A stretch of 16,245 nucleotides of DNA. It comes from Pseudonocardia sp. (GTDB lineage Bacteria > Actinomycetota > Actinomycetes > Mycobacteriales > Pseudonocardiaceae). The number at the start of each line of letters is the position of its first letter. The stretch's first letter is position 1. The position numbers and the translations under genes were made by a program. Location of the stretch: the NCBI GenBank assembly GCA_030147065.1, contig JASLAP010000531.1:1-16245 (forward strand), written 5' to 3'. Positions 1 to 6,600 of the stretch are shown in pieces. Below the pieces are notes generated by a model that saw only the letters and a program-made list of their open reading frames with translations, ran no database searches and was not told the origin of the DNA.

Positions 1-115
1 GAACATCCCCGGCAAGCCGGTCCAGAGCCTGAACTACCCGGGCGGCCTCCCGCTGTACCGGGAGAAGTTCGCGCAGGCCAGGGCGAGCGGTTTCGCGGGC
101 TTCCAGATCTCCTGA
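1..115 (+). CDS. C-terminal fragment of an unidentified protein
   Basis: The frame starting at base 2 is open from the window edge to a TGA at 113-115 and gives 37 residues ending in GFAGFQIS. Nearly every codon ends in G or C, and the peptide has a sensible mix of aromatic and aliphatic residues (NYPGG, LPLYREKF), so I take it as the tail of a real gene that starts outside the window. The fragment is too short to identify a family. No clear terminator hairpin follows. It points toward the convergent glycosylase gene and is probably unrelated to the biosynthetic cluster. Confidence 0.6.
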   Translation, partial: NIPGKPVQSLNYPGGLPLYREKFAQARASGFAGFQIS

Positions 116-416
116 ACAGCGCACCGGCGCCCCGACCCGACCATCCGCAATGGATCGCCGGCGCCCTCCGCGCTCCGGGCAACGTGCCGCGACCACGAGG
201 TTCCGTGGTGCGGTGGGCCCTCGCGCAGCGTGTCGGGCTACCGCTGTTCCACCTCGCCACCGTGGGCCGGACGACCGCGGAGCGGCTTGCGGCCGTGGCG
301 ACGCTCGGCGGCCGGACCCTTTGGCACAAGCAGCACGGCGCGTTCATGTAGTCGCACGGCATCGAGTGCCGCACCTGTCGATGTCGTGGACGCCCACGGG
401 GCCCGGCCGGGGACCC
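116..416. other. About 300 bp with no convincing gene
   Basis: This gap lies between the upstream fragment and the convergent stop of the glycosylase gene. I see no RNA gene, repeat array or good terminator. The frame ending at TAG 349-351 has no stop from base 1 onward. Its last 48 codons, from GTG at 205 (preceded by ACGAGG at 195-200), read like coherent protein (VGLPLFHLATVGR, LWHKQHGAFM at the end). That could be a tiny hypothetical gene, a decayed remnant, or chance in GC-rich DNA. Confidence 0.4.
205..351 (+). CDS. Possible 48-residue hypothetical protein or gene remnant
   Basis: GTG at 205 has a purine-rich ACGAGG four bases upstream and opens a frame ending at TAG 349-351. The peptide contains an amphipathic middle (LAQRVGLPLFHLATVG, then TTAERLAAVATLGG) and ends HKQHGAFM. 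I recognise no family. The same frame is open further upstream through 139-204 (with a readable WIAGALRAPGNV stretch), which fits a remnant of a longer gene as well as a small ORF. Codon bias is weaker than in the neighbouring genes. Confidence 0.2.
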   Translation: MVRWALAQRVGLPLFHLATVGRTTAERLAAVATLGGRTLWHKQHGAFM

Positions 417-1517
417 TCACCTGCGGGCCACGTCCAGCCCGAGCCACTCGGCGAGCGCGGCGATCTCCACGTCGACAGCGCGCGCGACCTCCGCGCTGAA
501 CGGCTCGTCCTCGTGCACCGCGTTCACCCGTAGGACCCCCGCCTTCCGGTCGGTGGTCGCGTCGAGCTTGCCGACCATGCGGTCGTCGACCAGGAGCGGC
601 AGGGCGAAGTATCCCCAGCGGCGCTTCGCCGCGGGCTTGTACATCTCGATCCCGTACTCGAAGTCGAACAGCTCCACCGCCCGCTTGCGGTCGTGGATCA
701 GGCGGTCGAACGGCGAGAGCAGCGCGGTCCGGCCCTCGAACGGCTGCCCGATGCGGGCCGGGTCCACCCGCCACTGCCCGGCGAGGCCCTCCACCACCGC
801 GGGCTCGCCCGCCTGGCCGACGTCGTAGGGCTCCACCGGCACCTTCGTCGTCTTGGCACGCGCGATGCCCAGCGACCGCAGCCGCCGCTCGTTCCGCAGC
901 CGCGCCGCCTCCTCCACCGGGACGACCGGGTCGTCGGGGTAGATGCGCTCGGCCAGGTCCCACAGCCGGTCGCGGCCATGCCTGCCGGCGATCGCCACCT
1001 CGCCCAGTTCGGCCATGGCCACGAGCAGCCGGGTCACGTTCTGGTCGTTGGTCCACCCGGTCGACTTCCATGGCACGGCGCAGGTGTCGGGGATGCTGCG
1101 CGAGGGCAACGGCCCCTCCGCGTCGAGCCGGGCCAGGATGTCGCGGCGGCAGGCGTCGTTGGCGTCGACCCACCAGCGGAACCGCTTCTCCCAGTTCGCG
1201 ACCGGTTCCCGCGTCCGCAGCGCGACCATCTCCGCCCGGTACAGGGCCACGTCCTCGGCCGGGCGGATGGTCGAGCCCAGCTCGATGAGCTCCCGCTTCT
1301 GCAGCGCCGAGACCAGGTCGGCGGGCGAGTGGGCGGCGCCGAGCCTGCTCCAGGACACCAGGTCGGCCGCGGGGGCGATCGCCGCCGTCGGGTCGAGCTG
1401 CAGCAGTGTCAGCTGTCGCACCGTGTCGACCAGGTCGGTGGGCCGCTCCCGGTGCAGGAGCTGCGCGCGGATCGCGATGCGCCGCGCGTCGGTTCGGCTG
1501 AGTTCGTGGACGCTCAT
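417..1517 (-). CDS. YcaQ-family DNA glycosylase (winged-helix, HTH_42)
   Basis: This 366-residue protein matches the YcaQ/AlkZ family of winged-helix DNA glycosylases, which remove bulky alkylated bases and unhook interstrand crosslinks. The family signature is clear near the C-terminus: SPFDRLIHDRKRAVELFDFEYGIEMY (residues 268-293, written here with the last residues of the motif) followed by WGYFALPLLVDDRMVGKLD (301-319). The N-terminal helical region carries QLD at residues 40-42. This is the QxD catalytic motif typical of the YcaQ-like branch, not the QxQ of the AlkZ branch. The length is slightly below the usual ~400 residues but nothing looks missing. The start is set by ATG at 1515-1517, with GGAAGGAG (1522-1529, minus strand) four bases upstream. 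It lies 64 bp downstream of the regulator on the same strand and could be co-transcribed with it. It may be an unrelated repair gene, or a self-resistance gene if the cluster product damages DNA. Confidence 0.88.
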   Translation of the reverse strand: MSVHELSRTDARRIAIRAQLLHRERPTDLVDTVRQLTLLQLDPTAAIAPAADLVSWSRLGAAHSPADLVSALQKRELIELGSTIRPAEDVALYRAEMVALRTREPVANWEKRFRWWVDANDACRRDILARLDAEGPLPSRSIPDTCAVPWKSTGWTNDQNVTRLLVAMAELGEVAIAGRHGRDRLWDLAERIYPDDPVVPVEEAARLRNERRLRSLGIARAKTTKVPVEPYDVGQAGEPAVVEGLAGQWRVDPARIGQPFEGRTALLSPFDRLIHDRKRAVELFDFEYGIEMYKPAAKRRWGYFALPLLVDDRMVGKLDATTDRKAGVLRVNAVHEDEPFSAEVARAVDVEIAALAEWLGLDVARR

Positions 1518-1521
1518 CGGT

Positions 1522-1529
1522 CTCCTTCC
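1522..1529 (-). promoter_or_regulatory. Ribosome binding site of the glycosylase gene
   Basis: Read on the minus strand this is GGAAGGAG, four bases before ATG 1517-1515. It is the strongest Shine-Dalgarno match in the left half of the window and fixes the start. The open frame continues no further with a better site. Confidence 0.7.
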
Positions 1530-1533
1530 GCGG

Positions 1534-1553
1534 CGCCGGGGTCGCCACCGGCG
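1534..1553. other. Weak 6-bp hairpin between regulator and glycosylase genes
   Basis: CGCCGG (1534-1539) and CCGGCG (1548-1553) are complementary across an 8-base loop, in the 64-bp gap between two minus-strand genes. There is no T-tract on either side, so it is not a convincing intrinsic terminator. Such stems are frequent by chance at this GC content. Confidence 0.2.
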
Positions 1554-1581
1554 GACCTCGGTCTCGCCGGGGACGGTGACC

Positions 1582-2262
1582 CTACGCGCCGCTGACGATC
1601 CGACTCCGGCGCCGGTCGTCGACGGGTTCCCGCGGGGGCGGGACGTCGTGCTGGGGCGGCGGGCCCGGGGCGTCGAGCAGCAGCGCGATCCGGGTCAGCT
1701 CCGCCTTGTTCCCCGCTCCCAGCTTCGTCCGGATGCGCTTGACGTAGGTGTCGACGGTGTGCGAGCTGATCCCCAGCCGGGTGCTGATCTGGCCGTGGGT
1801 CAGGCCGAGCGACACCCCGCGGAGCACCTGGGTCTCCCGGCTGGACAGGCGGATGTCGGCGGCGTCCGCGGGCGCCTCCGCCGGCTGGGCCAGAGCGCAG
1901 CTCCCGGTCGCCGCCGACCGGATGGCGCTGACGATGCGGGCCGCGGACTCGTACTTGTCGATGACGCCGAAGGCTCCCGCGGCGATGTAGCGCTCGGCCG
2001 CTCCGTCCTGCCCGTTGTTCACCACCAGCACCGGTGCGCGGCCGGCGACGACGCCGATCACGCCCAGATCACGGTGGTCGGTCGCGTCGCGGTGGTCGGT
2101 CATCATATCGGCGTCGATCACGAAGGCGTCGATCAGTGCGAACTCGTCGTCGGCGGGCAGCCGGGCGGTCGGCACCGCCAGGATCCCGGCGTCCTGCAGC
2201 AGGTGGACCAGGCCGTTCGAGTAAATCGGACAACACGACAGCAATGCCGAACGGATACTCAT
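1582..2262 (-). CDS. LuxR/NarL-family transcriptional regulator with atypical receiver domain
   Basis: The protein is 226 residues long. A receiver-like domain (about 3-120) is followed by a clear LuxR-type helix-turn-helix (about 139-195: LSSRETQVLRGVSLGLTHGQ, then ISTRLGISSHTVDTYVKRI, then RTKLGAGNKAEL). The receiver is unusual. Where NarL-type regulators have the acidic pair in DDHPL, this one reads S9-C10-C11-P12. The switch Thr/Ser position appears to be N82. The probable acceptor Asp (D50 in FVIDADM) and the conserved Lys (K103 in VIDKYES) remain. It may therefore respond without classical phosphorylation, as orphan atypical response regulators of antibiotic clusters do; no histidine kinase is in view. 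I start at ATG 2260-2262, where family homology begins. A further 42 in-frame upstream codons look non-coding. The Shine-Dalgarno is only a G-run (2265-2271) two bases away, so the start is not certain. The C-terminal tail (198-226) is Pro/Arg-rich. It is divergent from the cluster and a likely cluster regulator. Confidence 0.87.
   Translation of the reverse strand: MSIRSALLSCCPIYSNGLVHLLQDAGILAVPTARLPADDEFALIDAFVIDADMMTDHRDATDHRDLGVIGVVAGRAPVLVVNNGQDGAAERYIAAGAFGVIDKYESAARIVSAIRSAATGSCALAQPAEAPADAADIRLSSRETQVLRGVSLGLTHGQISTRLGISSHTVDTYVKRIRTKLGAGNKAELTRIALLLDAPGPPPQHDVPPPREPVDDRRRSRIVSGA
2072..2101. repeat. Imperfect 18-bp in-frame tandem duplication inside the regulator gene
   Basis: CGGTGGTCGGTC occurs at 2072-2083 and again at 2090-2101, a period of 18 bases (six codons). 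In the regulator protein this gives TDHRDA followed by TDHRDL (residues 55-66), directly after the putative phospho-acceptor D50. It lengthens the loop next to the phosphorylation site. Confidence 0.6.
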
Positions 2263-2278
2263 ATCCCCCCCGGGCACT

Positions 2279-2286
2279 TCACGTGA
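2279..2286. promoter_or_regulatory. TCACGTGA perfect 8-bp palindrome
   Basis: This exact palindrome lies 17-24 bases upstream of the regulator start. It overlaps the left arm of a second inverted repeat (TGACTC 2284-2289, GAGTCA 2300-2305, 10-base spacer). Either could be an operator for autoregulation. The family of binding protein cannot be told from the site. Confidence 0.3.
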
Positions 2287-2355
2287 CTCGACCGATGCGG
2301 AGTCATCTGAACCAGCGATGTTTCGCAGCCGCCTGTCGACAGTCACGTCACTGGT

Positions 2356-2368
2356 TCGGGTGACCCGA
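2356..2368. promoter_or_regulatory. TCGGGT-G-ACCCGA inverted repeat, candidate operator
   Basis: Two perfect 6-base arms sit around one central base, in the middle of the divergent spacer. It overlaps a looser GTCAC-N8-GTGAC dyad (2347-2364). Its position suits an operator controlling one or both promoters, and a dimeric LuxR-type protein would bind such symmetry. No functional proof is visible. Confidence 0.35.
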
Positions 2369-2441
2369 TCGCGGTTTTCCCTCCGCACCGCGACGAGTGT
2401 GCCCCCGGTTCGGGGACGGCGCCCGGTGGGCGGCGCGATGT

Positions 2442-2447
2442 TAGGTT
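2442..2447 (+). promoter_or_regulatory. Candidate -10 box TAGGTT for the cluster promoter
   Basis: TAGGTT fits the TAnnnT actinobacterial -10 consensus and lies in one of the few AT-containing spots of the spacer, about 80 bp before the acyltransferase start. It sits inside a small dyad (GTTA 2440-2443, TAAC 2453-2456). No recognisable -35 hexamer lies 16-18 bases upstream. Confidence 0.25.
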
Positions 2448-2483
2448 CGCCGTAACCGGCAGGACGACTCCGGCACGGACGAC

Positions 2484-2510
2484 GTCCCGCACCGGTTCGC
2501 GGCGCGGGAC
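2484..2510 (+). other. 7-bp leader hairpin just before the acyltransferase ribosome site
   Basis: GTCCCGC (2484-2490) and GCGGGAC (2504-2510) pair perfectly across a 13-base loop. The stem ends four bases before the presumed Shine-Dalgarno AGGCGG (2515-2520). It could modulate translation of the first cluster gene, but GC-rich stems of this size arise often by chance. Confidence 0.25.
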
Positions 2511-2528
2511 CGGCAGGCGGGATGGACG

Positions 2529-3560
2529 ATGCGGACCGAGACCCTCACCAGGGTTCCGGCGGAGGTCGTCGACGAGCTCGGCGTCGCGACACCCGCCTAC
2601 CGGCTGGGCGAGCTGGAGCGCCACCACGTCGTGCAACGACGGCGCGGCGCCGCCGTCTCCTACGTGGTGGCGCGCGACGGCACCGACGCCGCCGTCGGGC
2701 TGCTGCCGGTCTACCTGTCGTCGCAGCCCCTCGACCCCTCGCTCGACCCGGACGTCGTCTTCCCGGGTGGGCGGCCACCCGAGACGGGCTCGACCCTGTG
2801 CACCGCGGGCACGGCCGGCGGCTACGCCAACCACCTGCTGCTGAGCCCGGCGCTCGGCGGTCCGCAGGCCGCCCGGGCGGCCTGCGCGTTGATCCAGACC
2901 GCGCGGGGGCTCGCGGCGCGGGCGGGCAGCCCGCACGTCCTGGTCCCCGACCTCGACGCGACCCAGGCCCGGTGGCTCGCGGACCTCGACGCGGTCGCGC
3001 TGGCCACCGCCACGCGCGAGAAGGGCGTGCTGCCGATCGGTTGGGACGACTTCGACGGCTACACCGCGGCGCTGCCGCGCAAGCGCCGCTGGCAGGTCCG
3101 CCAGGAGCGGCGCGCGTTCGCCGAGAGCGGGATCGACGTGTGTGACGAACCTCTCGAGGACGTGGCGGCGGAGCTCGCGCCGCTGCTGGCGCAGACCCAG
3201 AACCGGCACGGCGATGCCGCGGACCCGGCCGAGACGGAGTTCTATCTCGCGATGCTGGCCATGAACCCGGGGGCCACGACGCGCGCGCTCGTGGGCTACC
3301 GGACGGGCAAGCCCGTCGCGTTCTCCGTCGTGCTCGTCCGCGGGGACGACTGGGCGATCCGGGCGTTCGGCCGCGACTACGCGACCCCCGACCACAGCCA
3401 GTACTTCAACCTGACCTACTACGAACCCATCGCCCGCGCGACCGCGGCAGGCGCCGGGATGATCGACTTCGGTGTCGGGTCGCTGCCGGCGAAGCGGTTC
3501 CGCGGGTGCCGCCTGGAGCCGCTGCGCTCGCTCTGCATCCCCTCCGCGCCCACGACCTAG
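2529..3560 (+). CDS. FemAB/GNAT-fold acyltransferase (Acetyltransf_6 / peptidogalycan-biosynthesis type)
   Basis: This 343-residue protein resembles the double-GNAT FemAB-like and CelD/BioF2-like acyltransferases. Two hallmarks are visible: the basic KRRWQVRQERR segment (residues 185-195), and the C-terminal FNLTYYEPIARATAAGAG (293-310) leading into IDFGVGSLPAKRFRG (312-326). The latter matches the family pattern of a Tyr-rich helix, then DFG/G..K..G. Members transfer acyl or aminoacyl groups to amines; some Fem-type members take the amino acid from aminoacyl-tRNA. The substrate here is unknown. ATG 2529 is chosen because AGGCGG (2515-2520) lies eight bases upstream and the frame has strong GC3 bias; an ATG at 2522 is in another frame. 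The gene is 129 bp upstream of the PKS on the same strand. Possible roles are N-acylation of the product, tRNA-dependent residue addition, or self-resistance. There is no signal peptide, so it is cytoplasmic. Confidence 0.75.
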   Translation: MRTETLTRVPAEVVDELGVATPAYRLGELERHHVVQRRRGAAVSYVVARDGTDAAVGLLPVYLSSQPLDPSLDPDVVFPGGRPPETGSTLCTAGTAGGYANHLLLSPALGGPQAARAACALIQTARGLAARAGSPHVLVPDLDATQARWLADLDAVALATATREKGVLPIGWDDFDGYTAALPRKRRWQVRQERRAFAESGIDVCDEPLEDVAAELAPLLAQTQNRHGDAADPAETEFYLAMLAMNPGATTRALVGYRTGKPVAFSVVLVRGDDWAIRAFGRDYATPDHSQYFNLTYYEPIARATAAGAGMIDFGVGSLPAKRFRGCRLEPLRSLCIPSAPTT

Positions 3561-3581
3561 CCGCCCCACCCAGCCGGAGCG

Positions 3582-3599
3582 GTCGCCGGTTTCGGCGAC
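3582..3599. promoter_or_regulatory. 7-bp hairpin with GTTT loop before the PKS gene
   Basis: GTCGCCG (3582-3588), loop GTTT, CGGCGAC (3593-3599). It is the most compact perfect stem in the 129-bp spacer between the acyltransferase stop and the PKS start. No T-run follows, so it is not a classical terminator. It may be an attenuator, an mRNA-stabilising stem or an operator. TAGCGT at 3624-3629 is a weak -10 candidate for a separate PKS promoter. Confidence 0.3.
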
Positions 3600-3677
3600 A
3601 CGACCGACCCCCCGGCCGGACCGTAGCGTCGGTGACCGGGCGAGTCGATCAAGTCGTCGGCCAGGTGGTCGTCGGTC

Positions 3678-3684
3678 GAGGAGG
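3678..3684 (+). promoter_or_regulatory. Ribosome binding site GAGGAGG of the PKS gene
   Basis: GAGGAGG lies five bases before GTG 3690-3692 and fixes this GTG as the start of the PKS. KS homology begins immediately after (IAVVGLAARVPG), leaving no room for an N-terminal docking domain. Confidence 0.8.
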
Positions 3685-3689
3685 CAGCG

Positions 3690-6600
3690 GTGGACGTCGA
3701 CGACGCGATCGCGGTGGTCGGACTGGCCGCGCGGGTCCCCGGGGCACCCGACGCCGACTCCTTCTGGCTGAACCTGGTCCGGGGCCGGGAGTCGGTGACG
3801 GCGCTGACCGACGAGCACCTGCGTGCGCACGGCGTGCCGGAGGCGGCGCTGACCGACCCCGCCTACGTGAAGGCGGCGGCCATGGTGGCCGACGCCGAGT
3901 GCTTCGACGCGGGTCTGTTCGGGATGACCGCCCGCGAGGCGCAGACCTGCGACCCCCAGATCCGGCTGTTCCTGGAGGTGGCGCACGCGGCGCTGGAGAA
4001 CGCCGGCTACGACCCGACCGCGCTCGGCGCGGGCGTCGGGGTGTTCGCCTCGGCGGGCGCGCCGCTCTACCACGACTTCCACCTGCGCCCGCGCTCGGAC
4101 GGCGCGGCGTCCCCGATGTCGGACGTCATCACCCTCGACCACGGCGGCTACATCGCGACGATGGCCTCCTACAAGCTCGACCTGCGCGGGCCCAGCGTCA
4201 CGGTGCAGACAGCGTGCTCGAGCACGCTGGTCGCCCTGCACCTGGCCTGCCAGGCGCTGCGGACCGGGGACTGCGACGCCGCGCTCGTCGGCGGGGCCAG
4301 CATCGACTTCCCGTACGGCCACGGGTACCGCTGGTCCCCGGGCGGGGTGCTCTCGCGCGAGGGGCGCTGCCGCCCGTTCGACGCCGACGCAGACGGCACG
4401 GTGTTCGGCGCCGGTGCGGGCGCGGTGCTGGTCAAGCGGCTCTCCGACGCGCTCGCCGACCACGACCGCATCCGCGCGGTGATCCGCGGCAGCGCGATCA
4501 ACAACGACGGTGCCGACAAGGTCAGCTTCGGCGCGCCCAGTGCCGCCGCGCAGAGCGCCGTGGTCATGGAGGCGCTGGCGGTGGCCGACGTGGCGCCCGC
4601 GGACGTCTCCTACGTCGAGGCGCACGGCACCGGCACCGCGCTGGGCGACCCGATCGAGATCGCCGCGCTGGCCGACGCCTTCGGCCGCCTCGCCGACGCG
4701 CCGCTGCCCCCGGGCGCCTGCGCCGTCGGATCGGTCAAGGGCAACATCGGGCACCTCGGGCCGGTCGCGGGGCTGGCCGGGCTGATCAAGACCGTGCTCG
4801 CCCTGGAGCACGAGCAGCTGCCGCCCAGCATCGGCTTCCGCTCCCCCAACCCCCGACTGGGCCTGGAGTCCTCGCCCTTCCGCGTGCAGGACCGGCTGGC
4901 CGCGTGGCCACGGGACCCGGCGCGGCCGCGGTGCGCGGCGGTCAGCTCGATGGGCATCGGCGGGTCGAACGTGCACGTGGTGCTGGAGGAGCCGCCCGCC
5001 CAGCCCGCCACTCCCCACGCGGAGGAGCCCCGCCTGGTGGTGTGGTCGGGTCCCAGCGCCGGCGCCGAGCTCTCGGTGCGCACCCGGCTCGCGGAGGCGT
5101 TCCTCCAGCAGGGCGACCGGGAGTTCGCCGACGCGGTGGCGACCCTGCAGCACGGGCGGCAACCGCACGCCGTCCGGGCGGCGGCGGTGTGCACCGGCGC
5201 CCATGACGCGTCCACCGCCCTGGCCGCGGGCGACCCGGGCCGGGTGGTCCGCTCGTCGCGGCCGGTGACGGCGCCGCGACCGGTGTGGCTGCTGTTCCCC
5301 GGCCAGGGCTCCCAGCACGTGGCGATGGCCGCGGGCCTGCATCGGGAGGTGCCCGCCTTCGCCCGGGCGCTCGACGAGTGGCTCGCCCGGCTGGACTCCC
5401 CCCACCTGCCGCTGCGGGACTGCTGGCGGGACGCCGGCGGGCTCGACATCACCGCCACGGCCTTCGCCCAGCCGCTGCTATTCGCCGTCGAGGTCGCGCT
5501 CGCGCAGATGTGGCGGGAGGCCGGGGTCCGCCCCGCCGCGCTGCTGGGCCACAGCATCGGGGAGCTCTCCGCCGCGACCGTCGCCGGGATCTTCGCCCCC
5601 GACGACGCCGCCCACCTCGTCCGCGCCCGGGCGGTGGCGATGCGCGACCACGCGGCGGGCGGCGGCATGCTCGCCGTCGGCTGCGGTGAGGACGGATTGG
5701 CCGGGGTCCTCACCGGGACCGTGGCGGTCGCCGCGGTCAACCGGGCCGACCAGGTCGTGCTGTCGGGGTCCGACGAGGACCTCGCCGACGTCGCCGCCGA
5801 GCTCGCCGACCGCGGGGTGGCATGCACCCGGCTGCCGACCTCGGGGGCGTTCCACACCCCGTTGCTGCAGGACGCCGCCCGCGCGTTCGAGAAGGCGTTC
5901 GCCGGGATCACCCCCGCGCCGCCGACGATCCCCGTCCACTCGGCCGCCACCGGGCGCCCCATCACCGCCGACGAGGCGGTGGACCCGTCGTTCTGGGCCG
6001 ACCAGGTCATCGCCCCGGTCCGCTTCGCCGCCGCGCTGGACGCGCTGGTCGAGACCGGTCCCGGCGTCCTGGTCGAGGCCGGGCCGGGGCAGGTCCTCAC
6101 CGACCTGGCGCGTCGGCACGCGCGGGTGCGCGAGGGCTCCGTCGATGTCGCGGCGACACTGCCGCGGCGCACCGACGCGGCCGCCGGGGGCAGCGCGGAC
6201 GCGGTTTCGATGCTGACGGCCGCGGCACGGCTGTGGACGGCCGGAACGGACCTGTCGTGGGAGGCGCTCGGACAGGCGCCGCTGCGCCGCCGCGTCCCGC
6301 TGCCCGGCTACGCCTACCAGCGCGAGCGGTACTGGGTCGACGCACCGGCGCCCGCCTCGGCGACGCCGCGGACCGACCCGGTCGCCGCCCCGCCCGGCGG
6401 GGACGCTGACCAGCAGCAGCGGGTGCTGCCGGCCGCGGACCTCGCCGAGCCACCCGGCTGTCCCCCCGACACCCCGTTCTCCACGGTGTCCTGGACGCCC
6501 CGGGCCGGCGCACCGCCGACCGTCTCGCGCGCCGGCACGACCGCCGTGGTGTTCCTGCCCGCGGACGACCGCCGCGCGCTCGACGTGGTGCTCGCGCTGC

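Larger units (their letters stand above)
2263..2528. promoter_or_regulatory. Divergent promoter region between regulator and cluster
   Basis: This 266-bp spacer separates the minus-strand regulator from the plus-strand acyltransferase and holds no gene. It is locally less GC-rich than its surroundings around 2295-2395. It contains several dyad symmetries: 2279-2286, 2284-2305, 2347-2364, 2356-2368 and 2484-2510. Promoters for both directions must lie here or nearby. The best plus-strand -10 candidate is at 2442-2447. I found no convincing -35 box for either direction. Confidence 0.65.

Noticed and set aside
2343..5405. 1020-codon open frame on the minus strand opposite the acyltransferase and PKS
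   Set aside because: Low-complexity Arg/Gly/Pro-rich translation with no family features. It is a shadow of high-GC coding DNA on the plus strand.
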